Notes under the pieces: model-generated | What the model was told of the DNA's origin: nothing | The model's input: the letters and a program-made list of their open reading frames with translations, nothing else | Database searches by the model: none | NCBI GenBank assembly: GCA_973895155.1 | Contig: OZ316897.1 | Span: 19,220,001 to 19,284,000 of the forward strand | DNA length: 64,000 bases | From: Marsupella aquatica | Taxonomy: Eukaryota; Marchantiophyta | Direction: 5' to 3' | In this document: in pieces, positions 34,749 through 46,929 of the stretch | Layout: every line of letters starts with the position of its first letter | Numbering within the stretch: the stretch's first letter is position 1 | Made by a program: the position numbers and the translations under genes

Positions 34749-37402
34749 TCATGTCTCCACCATGGGCTCCGGACCATTGGACTCGACATGTGAACAAGTA
34801 CCAGAGTGTGCTGGTATCACAGAGTTGAACAAAATGTCCTTGATGACCTGAACAGCAGAAGCGAAGTTAGCAATAGCGTGAATAAATCAAATGAGAACTG
34901 GAAGTGGTCACGGTGGACGTTCTACATTTAGATAATCAGATCCACCTAGAACAGGCTGACACCTGCATCATAAAACACTTGACAGTAGATCCGTTATAGA
35001 AGGGATGCAACAGTAGACAGCCAAACCTCACTGGATAACAAAACCAACCTGAGACATGAGTCCATGCACTTGCTCCACTGTGATTTTGGAACTATCACGG
35101 GTTATCTTTGCCAGTTGAGACTCTTCCTGTGGGTCACAAGCAGAGAAATTTAGGAGTGTGAGGAAGAAGTAGGTTGCAACAAGGTCTAGAAGTTTGTAGT
35201 AGGATCGGACTACTCTGGATACCCAATAAAATAGAACATGCTGGTATAGAATTCGGTCTAACACAATGCGGTCATAATCCATCTTTAGGGCTGTGATCCC
35301 CATAAATACATGAACAAGACCTGGCAACATTTCATCTACTGAATGAGAATAGATAGGTCATATGCTTACCTCCTTCTTCCGCTGTGGAGGCATGAAGAAT
35401 CCTCCAATGCGACCTGAATGAGCTAGATGTGTCTCTGCTTGTTCTAACTTCTCAGCTGCAAATATTGTAGGAGATAATTTTGTTAGTGCCTCGACATTAT
35501 CTTGGCAACAAGCAAAAGGGCTTACAAATCAAACCAGAAACTGCACCGTGAACGAAATTGAGTTAGCTTAAATTGAAAAAGGGCCCCGGAAGAGATCATT
35601 TCTCAAAGTCTATCACGATGCTCACCAAGATCTGAAACTTGCCCAGCTACGTAGTCCCGGTTGCCAAGAAGTGGTGAAGAAGATAGAGTGTTCACCCAGT
35701 ACTTGTTCCAAAGAAGATCCAACAAGTGCGAATCCAGTGATGACTTGAAATAGGTAATGTCCAGTGAATAATACTGCAAAAGTAATCCAGCATGAGTGTC
35801 TATATTGGCCACAAAATAAGAATGTGTACTAATCACACACTAGTCGACAAAATTTAGGGTAAACAGTGGATGACCCTACCTCTGTTGTGTGAGTACTTAG
35901 AGAGAATTGGTCCCGGGAACTTTTACGCTTTGTTATTTAACCTACAAATTTCAGTCTATCCATTCCCACCGTTTAATTTTATGAAGTGCTGGGTAAGTTG
36001 GATGGAGACTGTGTAAAGATTATATTCCAAGAAACTTGCTCAGCCTGGCTGGCGGTAGACTTAGTAACTCAAAAGAGTTTGACGGTCCTGCGCATTTCTC
36101 GATTGCACTTGTCGTGCGTGTTAACCAAGTTGTCAGGTTCAAAACTTCAGAGATAGATGAGTCAAGTACCTGCTTGTAGTGAACTCCAAAGTCTTCGATT
36201 TTGTTCAAAGGAATGGTCTGGTACTCTGAGGGTGGCTCGTCCGGAGGTTTGTAACCCTGTGGATATGTCCGAAATGCACCGATTTCGACCTTCCCCGCTG
36301 ACACTGTTCTAGTAGGATCAATGACAACAGCCAAGAAAGGCTCTTGATACTGTTGATTCAGCATCTGTGTGGATACATCGATTCCTGACAGCCAGCAACC
36401 ATAGCCGGGATGTGAGTGGTACCAACCCACCACATTTTCTAGCCTCCCAACCTGCTTTCACCAGCCAAACCTGTCAACACTTCTGAACGGCGGCTGAGGA
36501 AAACAACAAAGTTCCTTCTGCTCCATCAATACAAACTGAAAACCTAATTTTCTCCCAAGGGGATACCAGAGTCTTCCAGACGGGCCGTACCTACAACGGC
36601 ATGTGACCGAACAAAATAACAATTGCCCATAAACCAGGTTGACTCTGTCTATTGAAATTCTATCAGTTCCAGGAGAGATTCCCTGACCTGCTTGTTTGTT
36701 TGCGCATATTGAACCATATACTCGTAAGCATCTGCTTGTGCATTCACACGCGTCTCAGTACCCTCGACTGGCAAAGCAAACGCATCCTGTGTGGGAGAGC
36801 GAAGTCAGTATCCATTGGCCACTAGTGCAATTGTGAGTGACTTCTAAATCAGTCCAAAATAACATTACCAGTAAGAGTACCTGTGCAGGATTTCTTCATG
36901 CAGGACGTTCCAGCCAGGAAACTCTTCAAAGTCTTTATGATTAGGGCACCAAAATTTCAACTTCTCCGTATAAGTTCACTTCCAGGAAACCCTAAAGCTA
37001 GGAATCTTCCCAGAAATTGAAAGGGTTTAGAAATTTAGAACTGCATGTTTTCCCTGGACAGAAACGGCTTTCTCATACCATAATAATGATCGTATCCCCG
37101 TCGGTCTTCCCCTGCATGAGCCCCATGACTTCAATTGTTCCACCTGATCTAGCGTGAACGACCATCTTCAACAGTGCCAATGCGGAGATTTTCACGTTCT
37201 TGAAAAAGTGGGGATCCCTGGTCCAGGGCTTTTGCTGCAGAAAGGCATTCTGCGCAGCCTCATCGTACTGGTACATGGCGTCTGCGTCCAACGCCACACT
37301 GTTCGCCGGTTTACTGGACGACGAGGGGGTCTCCATGATTATGTTGTTCTCCAGCTCCCATGTCTGGCGCGCTATTGCCGCGGACGACGTCGACGCGTCC
37401 AT
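34749..37402 (-). CDS. CSN5: COP9 signalosome complex subunit 5 (JAMM deneddylase)
   Basis: Seven leftward exons: 37402-37079, 36786-36688, 36451-36170, 35773-35626, 35455-35370, 35126-35049, 34847-34749; total 1116 bp, 371 residues, every junction GT-AG and in phase. Plant CSN5 is ~357 residues. The JAMM metalloprotease site is intact: Glu91 in [10 protein letters not shown] and [14 protein letters not shown] (His153, His155, Ser163, Asp166) for zinc. The C-terminal half has [40 protein letters not shown] and the end PEPMVET. In the COP9 complex it removes NEDD8 from cullins and so tunes SCF ubiquitin ligases in the nucleus and cytosol. The start is the first ATG of the frame; the open frame upstream lacks an ATG. 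No lesion is seen, so this is very likely a working gene. Confidence 0.97.
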
Positions 37403-40020
37403 CGTCCGCCCCTGGTCCCCGTTCCTTCGTCTCGGTCCCGAATCCCCGTCGACTCGCCTAAATCTCACTCTCAACGCCTAAAAAACACGACCCTCACTAC
37501 TGTCCTCGAGCGCGATGTCCCTCCCAAGTAATTCCCCTGTTCTGTCGAACACATTGGCCGAAGCTTTCTTTCCACTCAGCCACTCAGGATTTCTGCATTC
37601 TACTGAGGATTTCTCCTCTCCTCTCACTCAGTGACTCAGCTGGCAATCTGAACTCGCGATAGCTGCCAATCGACTGTCGTTCTTTACAATTTATCACACT
37701 GCAAAAGCACAAAAAGCAAAACTCGGGAAAGCTTCTACTCTCGTTCTGTCCATCACCCTTCCAAAACACAAAAGAGAGGATACTTTGGACTCACAACAAA
37801 AACCAAAACTGGGGAGAGTTTCGACTCATTTGCACATTTAATTAAAGATACTTCTGATTTGCGCATTTAGTTTTAAAGATACTGGATTTGAACCATTAGC
37901 TCTTGCACTTTTTCATTAGATGTGTACCATTAGTTCATCACACTATTGCAGATTCTATTTACTCTTTTTAGATAATAGCCTGTTGGTTGGTGTTAGTGTT
38001 TGTACTCTTTGGGCCTCTTTTGCTTTCCCTTCATTGTACTTGATTTTGCCCTTTTGTAAAACAAATAAATTATGTAAAAAAAACTCATCTGTCTATGTAC
38101 CACTATATCACACTACGGGTGAACAAAAAGCAAATATAGGATAAAGGATCCCAAAGGTAGGAGACCTCAAAACCTTCTGTTTCACATAGGTTTTATGCAC
38201 CTGGGATGCTGCAGGCCTGAGCGCGGGTCAAATTGCGGTTTCCAAAGAACTGGTCCGCCATTGACTTAGGCGGTCTATCCACGGGTGTCTGCAATAAAAG
38301 TTGGTCCATGAGGATATGTCAGTGCTCTGCAAGAATTATTAGGGCCCTTCAGAAAAACAACCAAATTCATGAATTAGAAAATGATTTTGAGTTAACCGGC
38401 AGGTGGGTGTTGTGACTTGTCTCAAACCAAAAACCCCATAGGTAAAGTTTGCCAGAAAGTTGGGTTTTAGTAAGGGAGCAGGTGACTGAAAGATGGGGAG
38501 CAACAGGTTTGAGAAACCCTAATGGTGGGGAGAAACAAGAAAAAATAACCCCAAGACGACAAACGAGCCAAAAAGCCTGAGAGCATACAATGAAAGGGAC
38601 AAAGCAAGGAAAATAACCCTAAGACTACCAAAGAGATTAAAAGCCAGGGAGTTCCCATTCAAGAACAAAATAACTAGAGTACAACCCTCCTCAGCAGCAA
38701 ATTGAGAAGCTGGGTAAAGCTATGGAGTACACTGTGTGTATGGCTACACTTTCATGCTAATTTCCTACCGGAACCTTACCCACCATTGCACTATTTTGCC
38801 ATCCTAGTTCAAACAAAAAAGCAATTATGCAGATTTTGATACTGATGACAAACTATTTTCAAGTGCTTGAAACCTGTAAAAAAATTCTGTGATGGAAATG
38901 TTAAGAATATTGTAAGTATCTTGATGTGAAAAGTGACTTGTCTGTGTTCAGGGTTATTATTCTCCTACTGAAACACGCAAATAATAATTTGGCCTTGGTT
39001 ATTTCCTAGAATGAACAATAATGAATGTTTTGCCCAGGACCAGCTAACAAGGATGGCACTGTGGTACCAAATATTACAGCACAAACAGGGTGACAATATC
39101 CAAAAGACAAGAGACCGAATAAAGTTTTCAGTAATCTGTGGAATTGCAGGCGAGTGAAACCCAGTTCTGCCTAGAACTGAAGGTGAAACTTGTCACTATC
39201 TTTTGGCTTTGTAAAGGGGGTAAAACTGAGGTGAAACTTGTTTTTGCTGCTGGCAAGGCCACTGACCAAATGTCACATCTAGTTTTCCGAGGGACTCAAC
39301 ACACTTGTCGGGGGGCCAGGCACATCTACATTGTTCACCTTAATTAGCATTATGCAAGAATTAGTGTTAGTATAAAGTTAGTATTACTAATACCAATTTT
39401 GGTAAAAAGTAATCTTGAGTCAAAAGTAACAGTAATTCTTGTGAATTTTGAAAATAGTTTTTCCCCCCTATTTTTCCACTCTTGAGACCACAGTAACACT
39501 AATTTCATGTGCATGGAAATACTCTTAGCACAAAATTATTGTGACTAAAACCAATTTGCCAATACATCTTGAGAATTTACACTCTCAAACTAGTGTTAGT
39601 CACACTACTTATGGTGAAATTGTAATTTTAGTTTTATGAGGGACTCAACACAGACTGTGGGATCTTCTACGTGCATTTGCCTAGCATCCCACAGTTTTGG
39701 GGCATTTCTGGAGAACACAGTAAGAACTCTCTAATGAAGGGGAGAAAACAAGGGAGACCAGAGAGCCAAAAGACCAAAGAGTACCACACAACTGAACTTC
39801 TACAATGCTCCTCCCTCGAAGGCTGAAGACCCAAGAGCAATATGAAGGAAAGGAAACACTCCCCCAAGGTTGGATTATATCACACCAGAACAGGAAAGGG
39901 AGAGGAAGGCGGGAGGAATGTGCTGACTGCCTTCATGGCCTCCTTCCAAGACCAAGACGGGGCCTGCCTGCTTCCGTGCAGGCCTCAGCACTTTCCAACA
40001 TATCTATATAATTTGTGACC
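37403..40020. other. Intergenic upstream of CSN5, no gene recognised
   Basis: Should hold the CSN5 promoter near 37403-37600. No other coding frame supported. The right end borders the outer LTR pair. Confidence 0.45.
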
Positions 40021-40198
40021 TGTTGTAACCCAAGGTTAGGTCAACATCCAACCCTAGTTAAGGGATTGAGGTAGTTACTATAACTACCACTACATGTATA
40101 CCTAGGGAGGTATTAGTAAACCCCCTATGAATGGATGAACCTTAATTGTTGGTGTAATTAACATTTTATCTCCTAAGAATTCTCTCCACCTCTCAACA
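40021..40198 (+). repeat. Left (5') LTR of the outer element
   Basis: 178 bp, TG...CA ends, followed by the primer-binding site at about 40201-40211. Confidence 0.8.
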
Positions 40199-41158
40199 CG
40201 TTATCAGCACGTAGCTCTCCCCACGAGCAACTTTCTTTGAGAAAAGGTTACATTTACATTAAATGTTCATAGATTTGACACATTTATTTCTCGATGGGGT
40301 AGGAGGAGAATACGTTGAGAAATACATTTCTTGTTCTTTTGCTGTGTTGCCCATTCTACCGCCCATTGCCCATTCTACTGCCCATTGTTGTGTTGTTAGC
40401 TTTGCATCCAAGGGAGAGAAGGTTCAATTCAAATTGCTGTTCTGTTGCGTTCAACGGGGCCCTTTAAGAAAATCATCGACTGCAGTTGCCTGATCTATCC
40501 CCATCGTAAAATTGTTAACGAATAGAAACTGACAGAAGAATGAGGAAACAAATAGATAAGGACAAGTGGAATCTACCTACACCAGCCAACAATTCCGAAG
40601 TGAACCAGTTCAGATCCTGTCTCATGAATTGAACCTGGAGGCCTTGAAGCTACAGCCTGAGAGATGACCACAGATAAACTGAGACTGGATATTGTGGATG
40701 TGATAGAACCCATTCAGCCTGGATTCAAATTTCACTACCACACATAGAAATGAATACTGACTTTGACATGGCAAATACCTGAATTGAAAAGCCCAAGGTG
40801 AACTTGCTCTACCATCGACGATGATGACCGCAGGAGAGACATAAGAGCCTGCGGAGACCTGAAACAAATGTGCAAAAGTTGCTATGCAACACAGCCCAGC
40901 GACGGACGATAAACAATGACCAGCAATGGAAGGCACTGCAACCCTAAACTATGGAGCACCTAACAATCAAGAAATGAAGTTCAAGCCCGAATCGAGAGAC
41001 AAAATTGATGAGAATCAAAGATGGGAGCTATGACAAGAAGAGATCCGATACGACACTTCAAATTTGTGAGAAACCAAAGATTGGAGCACCGGATTGAGAT
41101 CAAGATAAGAGCTGCACTGATTTTGACAAGCAAGGACTTCCCGAGGATCACTGTCTCC

Positions 41159-41503
41159 TGTTAGGATTTACTCTTAGGTCTAGAGTTACGACTGTACCAT
41201 AGTTAAGGTTAACCTTAGTCGCAGACTTGGTTAGGTTAGTCATGCTGTGCACACTCTATAACCAAGCGGTGTTTGCTTGGAGAGTGGGAACTCAAGCTCA
41301 TTGTTACGGAGCTAGTTGAGAGATAGAGAGAGCTTGCGCTGTGGATGCTTGGTATGGCCGGTCAGCCTAGAGTGCAATAAAGCTCATGTGTGTTCCCGAG
41401 GACGTAGCCTCATGTGGAGGTGAACCATGTATCTCTCTGTGTCGACTCTTGTGCGTTGGATGGTTCATGGGCTTGCCGTTGCAATTGTCGTCTATGCTCA
41501 ACA
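41159..41503 (+). repeat. Solo LTR, Copia copy-1 family
   Basis: 345 bp closely matching the LTRs at 9329 and 13018, flanked by a perfect 5-bp target duplication TCTCC (41154-41158, 41504-41508). With no internal sequence, it is the product of LTR-LTR recombination after insertion. Confidence 0.95.
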
Positions 41504-42599
41504 TCTCCCGATTCAGACCGAGTTGAAGTGGGACACAAAACACTGAAGCGGGAAGGAAGCAAATTGAACGTAAGGAACTGTAGCAAAGGGGCAACGGAAA
41601 TTATTTCCTTTGAATCACGGATGGAGACTGTCAAGCTGCAAAACAACAAGTGAGCGTTTCCTCCCAAAGCAGCAACAAGCCCGATGAAACACATTGACAA
41701 GAGGGGAACGAGTGCACAAAGAACCGCCACATCCAAATCTCACAACAAGACAACAAAAACATCGAGCAAACATCGACCCAAACCGCTAAGTCCAAAACCC
41801 TCCTTAACTGCAAACCCTAACAAAGCTAATTCATGTTTACAAGAGAAGTGTGCACTTAACCAGGGAAACACTTAAAACATACCAAAAAACCCAACATACC
41901 TAAAACTCCATTTCTCTGTGAAAAAGTACCACCTCGGCAAAGAAACATAATCAAGCCCTTAATTGGGTCATCAAAATGAATTAATGGGTGGTAATTAACC
42001 ACTAATCAAACGGGAAAACAAAAAATCTACCCCACTACCCTATAAATTAAAATGTAACGTCTTGTCAATTTGAGATTGGAAACTTTATTTCACAGTTCAA
42101 TGAGTTGAAATAGAAAAGGGGTAAACAAAAATGGTCTGAAATGAAAGAGTATTTTTAATTTTTTCCTCAATGATAAGAAACAAATAAATCCTAAGACACA
42201 ATTAGTTGGTTTTCACATATACCATACATCAAGAAATAAAATGTGGACCAATCCATGATTGAAATATAAGTTGCTTGAATGGTATAAATTATATACTTAT
42301 TAAAAAAAAGCAATTGTTTGGAACAAAATTTGAAAGATGTATAAGAGGGAACAAACATGACATGGAAGGATCATCTATTTGCTTGGTTGGCATAAGTTAT
42401 TACAATACAAACTCCCTAGACCTCAATTTGAGGGGGAGAAAAGAATGTATTACCCAGCTCATATTACCCTTAGGACATTCAAATACAAACTGACAATACT
42501 AATTACTAAATACAAGGTATTTATAGAGGTTCACCCCCTATATCTAGTGGGGATAGTTGTTAAGCTTACCATGGAGGATAGGGGCCAACCTCATATAAG

Positions 42600-42936
42600 T
42601 GTTGAGCATAGACGAAATTCGTAACGGCAAGCCCATGAACCATCCAACGCACAATAGTCGACACAGAGAGATACGTGGTTCACCTCCACATGAGGCTACG
42701 TCCACGGGAACACACAAGAGCTTTACTGCACTCTAGGCCGACCGGCCATACCAAGCATCCACAGCACAAGCTCTCCCTATCTCTCAACTAGCTCCGTAAC
42801 AATGAGCCTAAGTTCCACCAAGGTCTGGCATCAGCCCTGGCTATATACACAATAGCACTACCGCTAACATTAGCTAAGTTGAGTTAGCCTAACTGTGGTT
42901 AGCACAAGAGTCACAAGACTAGAGCAATATCTAACA
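42600..42936 (-). repeat. 3' LTR of Copia copy 2
   Basis: TG...CA ends; bordered on its right by the polypurine tract (AGTCAAGGGGGAGTT on the - strand). Confidence 0.93.
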
Positions 42937-43142
42937 AACTCCCCCTTGACTCTTGTCTTGGGGACTGGACTAAATGCTACCATATGGAATCCTCAACGGG
43001 AAGTTTTAGACAATCACCAAACCAGTCTCCCCCTAAAAGCCACAAGGGTTTACTAAGGGTTAACTAGAACTAAGCCCTAGCCTAACAGGAATGAGTAATC
43101 CATATACAAATAGTCACACATTGCTAAATAACTCTACTTGCA

Positions 43143-43749
43143 CTACAACTGCAAAACCTGCAAAGTAGCACGGTGTCTTGAGAAACTCTCCAAAGGAATC
43201 ACTTTGGTAAAAGCATCAGCGGGATTGAGCTTTCCATCAATCTTGACTAGCTCAAAAGTTTTATCAGACACTACTTGCCTGATAAAATGGTACCTGATAT
43301 CAATGTGCTTCACCCTGCTATCCATCACCTGGTTAGCAGCCAAGTGAAGAGCACTCTGACTATCACAGTTTAGAGTCATTTTGCCATGCTCTAAACCCAT
43401 CTCCACGATCAACTTGTCCAACCAAATTGCTTCCTTTGCAGCTTCTGCTGCTGCAACATACTCTGCTTCTGTAGTAGACTGAGATATGCACTTCTACAAG
43501 GTAGATTTCCAACTGATACATCCTCCTCCAAGAGTGTATACAAACCCAGTTGTAGACCTCCTTGTATCCAGACAGCCTCCATAGCCAGAATCTACATAGC
43601 CAACGAACGTTCTATCTGATCTGTTATCAAATAGTAATCCATAGTCCTCTGTTCCCTTCAGATACCTGAGAATCCACTTCACAGCTTCCCAATGTACCTT
43701 CCCTGGATTTGACATGAATCTGCTAACCTTGCCCATCGCTAGGGCCAAG
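43143..43749 (-). pseudogene. Copia copy 2: RNase H end of pol
   Basis: Reads as the last part of a Copia polyprotein: GKVSRFMSNPGKVHWEAVKW, VDSGYGG (RNase H), a stop near 43493, then HCDSQ-like SQSALHLAANQVMDSRVKHIDIRYHFIR. It is cut at its N-terminal side by the large CACTA element; removing that element and one AAG duplication restores the reading frame with the fragment at 53636. Confidence 0.9.
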
Positions 43750-44782
43750 CACTACAACACTATCGGCCGGTTTTGCGAAGACAATCTCATCGCAACTAAC
43801 AAGCCCCTGATTTTCATAATTCTGGCTATTGCGAACATACGCGCATCGCACCCCCTTCGCACTTTGCGAACCTAATAACTTCGCACGTGGACCATCGCAA
43901 CGGCATCGCAACATCATGACAAACTGAGAAGCTGAGAGGTTCGCAATATTCAATACTTCTGCGATCCATTATACGTCGCATAAGGTTCGCAAACATACAC
44001 GCACACGTCCCACGCGGGCGTCAATATTTGAGACGGATTTACCATCGCATCATATTTGCGATTGATACTGGTTCAATTGTTTTGATGGGGATTGTATGAC
44101 AAAGAGCGATACCGGTGATTTCAGAAGTTTGTGAACGGTTGCGATTAGGAAAGTGCGATCCTAGAAGTATCACAAAAACCCGACATATTTGGATCTGAAG
44201 TTCTGAAGTTAATTGACTCAAAAAGTGCGACGCCTTGGGGTTAATATTGTGCGATGGGAATGAGTTCTTAAAGGGTTCGCAAAATTATGATCACACAGGA
44301 TTCAATACATTATTTGCGAGGGGTTTTCCTTGGAACCCAATGTGGAAGGCAAAATTGTTGTTTTATAAAATGGAAAAGCATGAACAAAATGATAGGGCTT
44401 CAAAGAACCCTATACATGGACAAGAGGGGGGAAATATCTGATGCTAGGTCCGCCCTTCTAAACCTATGCTGCCTCTTCCTACCCTAAGCTCCGGCATGAC
44501 AAGTCACTCTCATGCATGTATCTCTACAAAATAACTAGAATGGGCTCTTGCGGCTCCTCTTGGTTGGCTTCTTGGCTGGCTTCTTGCCCTTATCCTTCCG
44601 GGGATCCTATTGGTGACGGGTGCGTGATGGCCGTCGGCGCTCCTGCTCTTGCTCCTGCTGCTCCTCTGGCTCCTCCTGCCCCTCCTGCTCCTCCTCCTCA
44701 TCCTCAGGGTCCTCCTCCTCCCCCTGGTCATCAACGTGTGCTGATGACACACGACTACCACCACTACCACGGTGGGAAGAAC

Positions 44783-46580
44783 CTACCTCACGACTACTCC
44801 CCCCCGAGCACCACTAGTACCAGGAGTAGCCCCCTCATCGTCATCACTACTGGTCACATCAGCACCCGACCCCTCAGGCTCATCCGAATCCTGCATCCAT
44901 TACATATCATTAGTTTCCGCAAGACATAAAGGGTCACTCACAATGTTTGCATGCTAATCATATGGTTCACACTTAGACACTTACAGTAGCCAACTCGGCA
45001 TCTACCATCGCAAAGAGGTACTTTCGTCCATGCTCTATCGCCACCTCAATATGCTTTTTTGATATCTTCCTTTTGTACCTACGATACTGCCATGCATAAA
45101 ACCAATTAAAATTGGTTAAATTTGCCCTTAAGCATACCCTATAGCCACAAGTGACGCCTAAATCCTCAACTACTAAACATGACCCAAAAAAATTTTAAAA
45201 TTCAAATTTGCGAACCTATAAGCATAGCAACTTGCGAACCACCTTTTTTTGCGAAGGCGTTGCGATGGAGTTTGTGATGCGCATTTGTTCGCAAAGGCAT
45301 CGGAAAATTGAAATGGAAAAAGTCTATGATAGACTTTGCGAGGGGTTTGCGAACAAATACGCATCGCAACACCTTCGCAAACTGTGTTCCCGAGAGTTTT
45401 TAAAAATTTGCCAGAAATTCTAAGTGTCAGAGTTGCCCTAAACTAGTAACCAAGCAAGCATGCACAACAGCAAGAACCTTCGGGGATGTCATTCACTTGC
45501 ATTGCACAACTCTGAAAGGAATAGAGAGGTTAGGGAGGAGCAAGAGGCACTCACAAAGTGTGACTTGAGGCCAGGGAGCCCGCCTTGACCCAACTTGTGG
45601 ACTGGATTGGGGGTGGATTTCACTCGTTTGGCTGCATCTGTGAAACGCTTGGGTGGCTTTCCCTCCTGGTCGGCCACCTTCTGCATCTCAGCTACCTTCT
45701 GCTCAAGTGGCTTCAGGTCATGGTCAGGGGGGAGCTTCCCGGCCTCCTTTGCTTTCAAGGCTCGATCTAGATTGCCCTTCCACTCTTCCAACTCGTGAGC
45801 TGCCTTAATTTGCACCTCAATCTTGTAAAACGAATTCCAGATGTCCTCGGTGAAGTGGAGGGGTCTGCGCAAGTTCCTGTATGATCTCAAGTCTTTCAGG
45901 TGGGCTCTAATCTTCATCCTGTCATGGTATCGCATTTGAGACATAGAATTTGAAATCTTATCTGCCAACCATTGCTCATCTATGTCAGGCCCATTGCGAA
46001 ATGCATCCTTGATTTGGTTGATGACCCTCTTTCGCTCTGCCTTCTCAATCTTCCCCCACTGCATGCCTCGTGAGAAATTGCTTGTGATAATCTGCTTGAT
46101 TGTGCTCTTAGCCCCTGCATATGCTAGCTCAGTTGGAGTCCCACTCATCTCCAAGGCAATGAATGGAAGTTTTTTTCTTGCTTCCTCTTTCTGACGTTGC
46201 TCCTCCCTCTGTTTTCGAATTGAATCTCTCTCCTCTCTTCTCTTCTGCTTCTCTAGGGCTTGAGGAGAGGCAACTCCCGACTTAGTTCTTTCCTCTCTCT
46301 TCCTTTTTTTCTCTCTAGCCTTCTCTTCAGCTGCGGCCCTCTCCTCCCCCTCTCTAGTAGCTTGTCCTGCTACAATCCCAGTTTGCAAAACCTGTCCAAG
46401 AATGGCACTCAAAGAGGCAAGCTCTGCTGGAGAATTGAGATTCACTTCTCCCAATTGTGCAGCACTGAGATGTTGGGCCACTAAGTCTGCCCAGGCATTC
46501 TTCTCTTTCTCTGGATTTCCCCCATTGCCACTACCACTACCACTACCACCTTGCCCTCCACTCCCCTCACCGGTAGCCAT
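44783..46580 (-). CDS. CACTA second protein, three exons, possible TNPA-like accessory factor
   Basis: Exons 46580-45555 (342 codons), 45086-44985 (34 codons) and 44890-44783 (35 codons plus stop) join in phase 0 with strong signals (GTGAGT and GTAAGT donors; CAG acceptors): 411 residues. The N-terminus is Gly/Ser-rich, then a Glu/Arg/Lys-rich coiled-coil-like stretch (REKKRKREERTK... KQRRE), a folded-looking middle (AKSTIKQIITSNFSRGMQWG, DEQWLADKISNSMSQMRYHDRMK) and an acidic end. CACTA elements usually encode a second, DNA-binding protein; position and composition fit, but no motif proves it. A run of seven C at 44799-44805 coincides with a frame change: beyond it another frame reads an acidic Glu/Gln-rich tail to a TAG at 44607, so the true end may lie there. 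Confidence 0.65.
45190..45400. promoter_or_regulatory. Internal cluster of CACTA terminal motif, in intron 1 of the second gene
   Basis: At least eight copies of TTGCGAA-like or TTCGCAA-like motif in ~210 bp, in both orientations, as dense as at the element's ends. Confidence 0.6.
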
Positions 46581-46689
46581 AGCTCCCCTCTCTCACAGTC
46601 TCCCTCGTACTGTTGCGCGCGCCCCGGCCCTTCTCGTCTCGCTCAAAAACTGAAATGAGCCCGAATGCGAGCTCCCGCCGATGTTTACG

Positions 46690-46915
46690 CCGTTTAAAAA
46701 TGGGTTTGCGATGACATACGCATGGGAAACTGCGAAGCCCGCGCCCTCGCAAATAGTCTCGCAACTTGCGAGGCACTTCCGAATCTATTCTCTTCGTAAA
46801 GCCATCACAACCCGCAGAAGACCCAAAAAATTGTTCTCGGCCTCTGTTTTTGCGAAGCAAGTGCGAAGGTCGTAGGTTCGCAAAAATATTCTCTAACTTG
46901 TGAAATAATTTGCGA
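46690..46915. promoter_or_regulatory. Internal cluster of CACTA terminal motif, upstream of the second gene
   Basis: Repeated TTTGCGA, CTGCGAA, CTCGCAA, TTGCGAGG motifs just upstream of the leftward gene's ATG. In Spm the accessory protein binds such motifs and controls its own promoter; the same is inferred here. Confidence 0.6.
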
Positions 46916-46929
46916 GGCAGGTCTTATCG

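Noticed and set aside
40622-40936. - strand 104-codon frame
   Set aside because: Lies inside the outer LTR element, matches no retroelement domain and no family I know.
44516-44929. + strand frame rich in Pro/Ala on the CACTA left part
   Set aside because: It is the antisense of the acidic third exon of the leftward gene, whose splice signals fit better.
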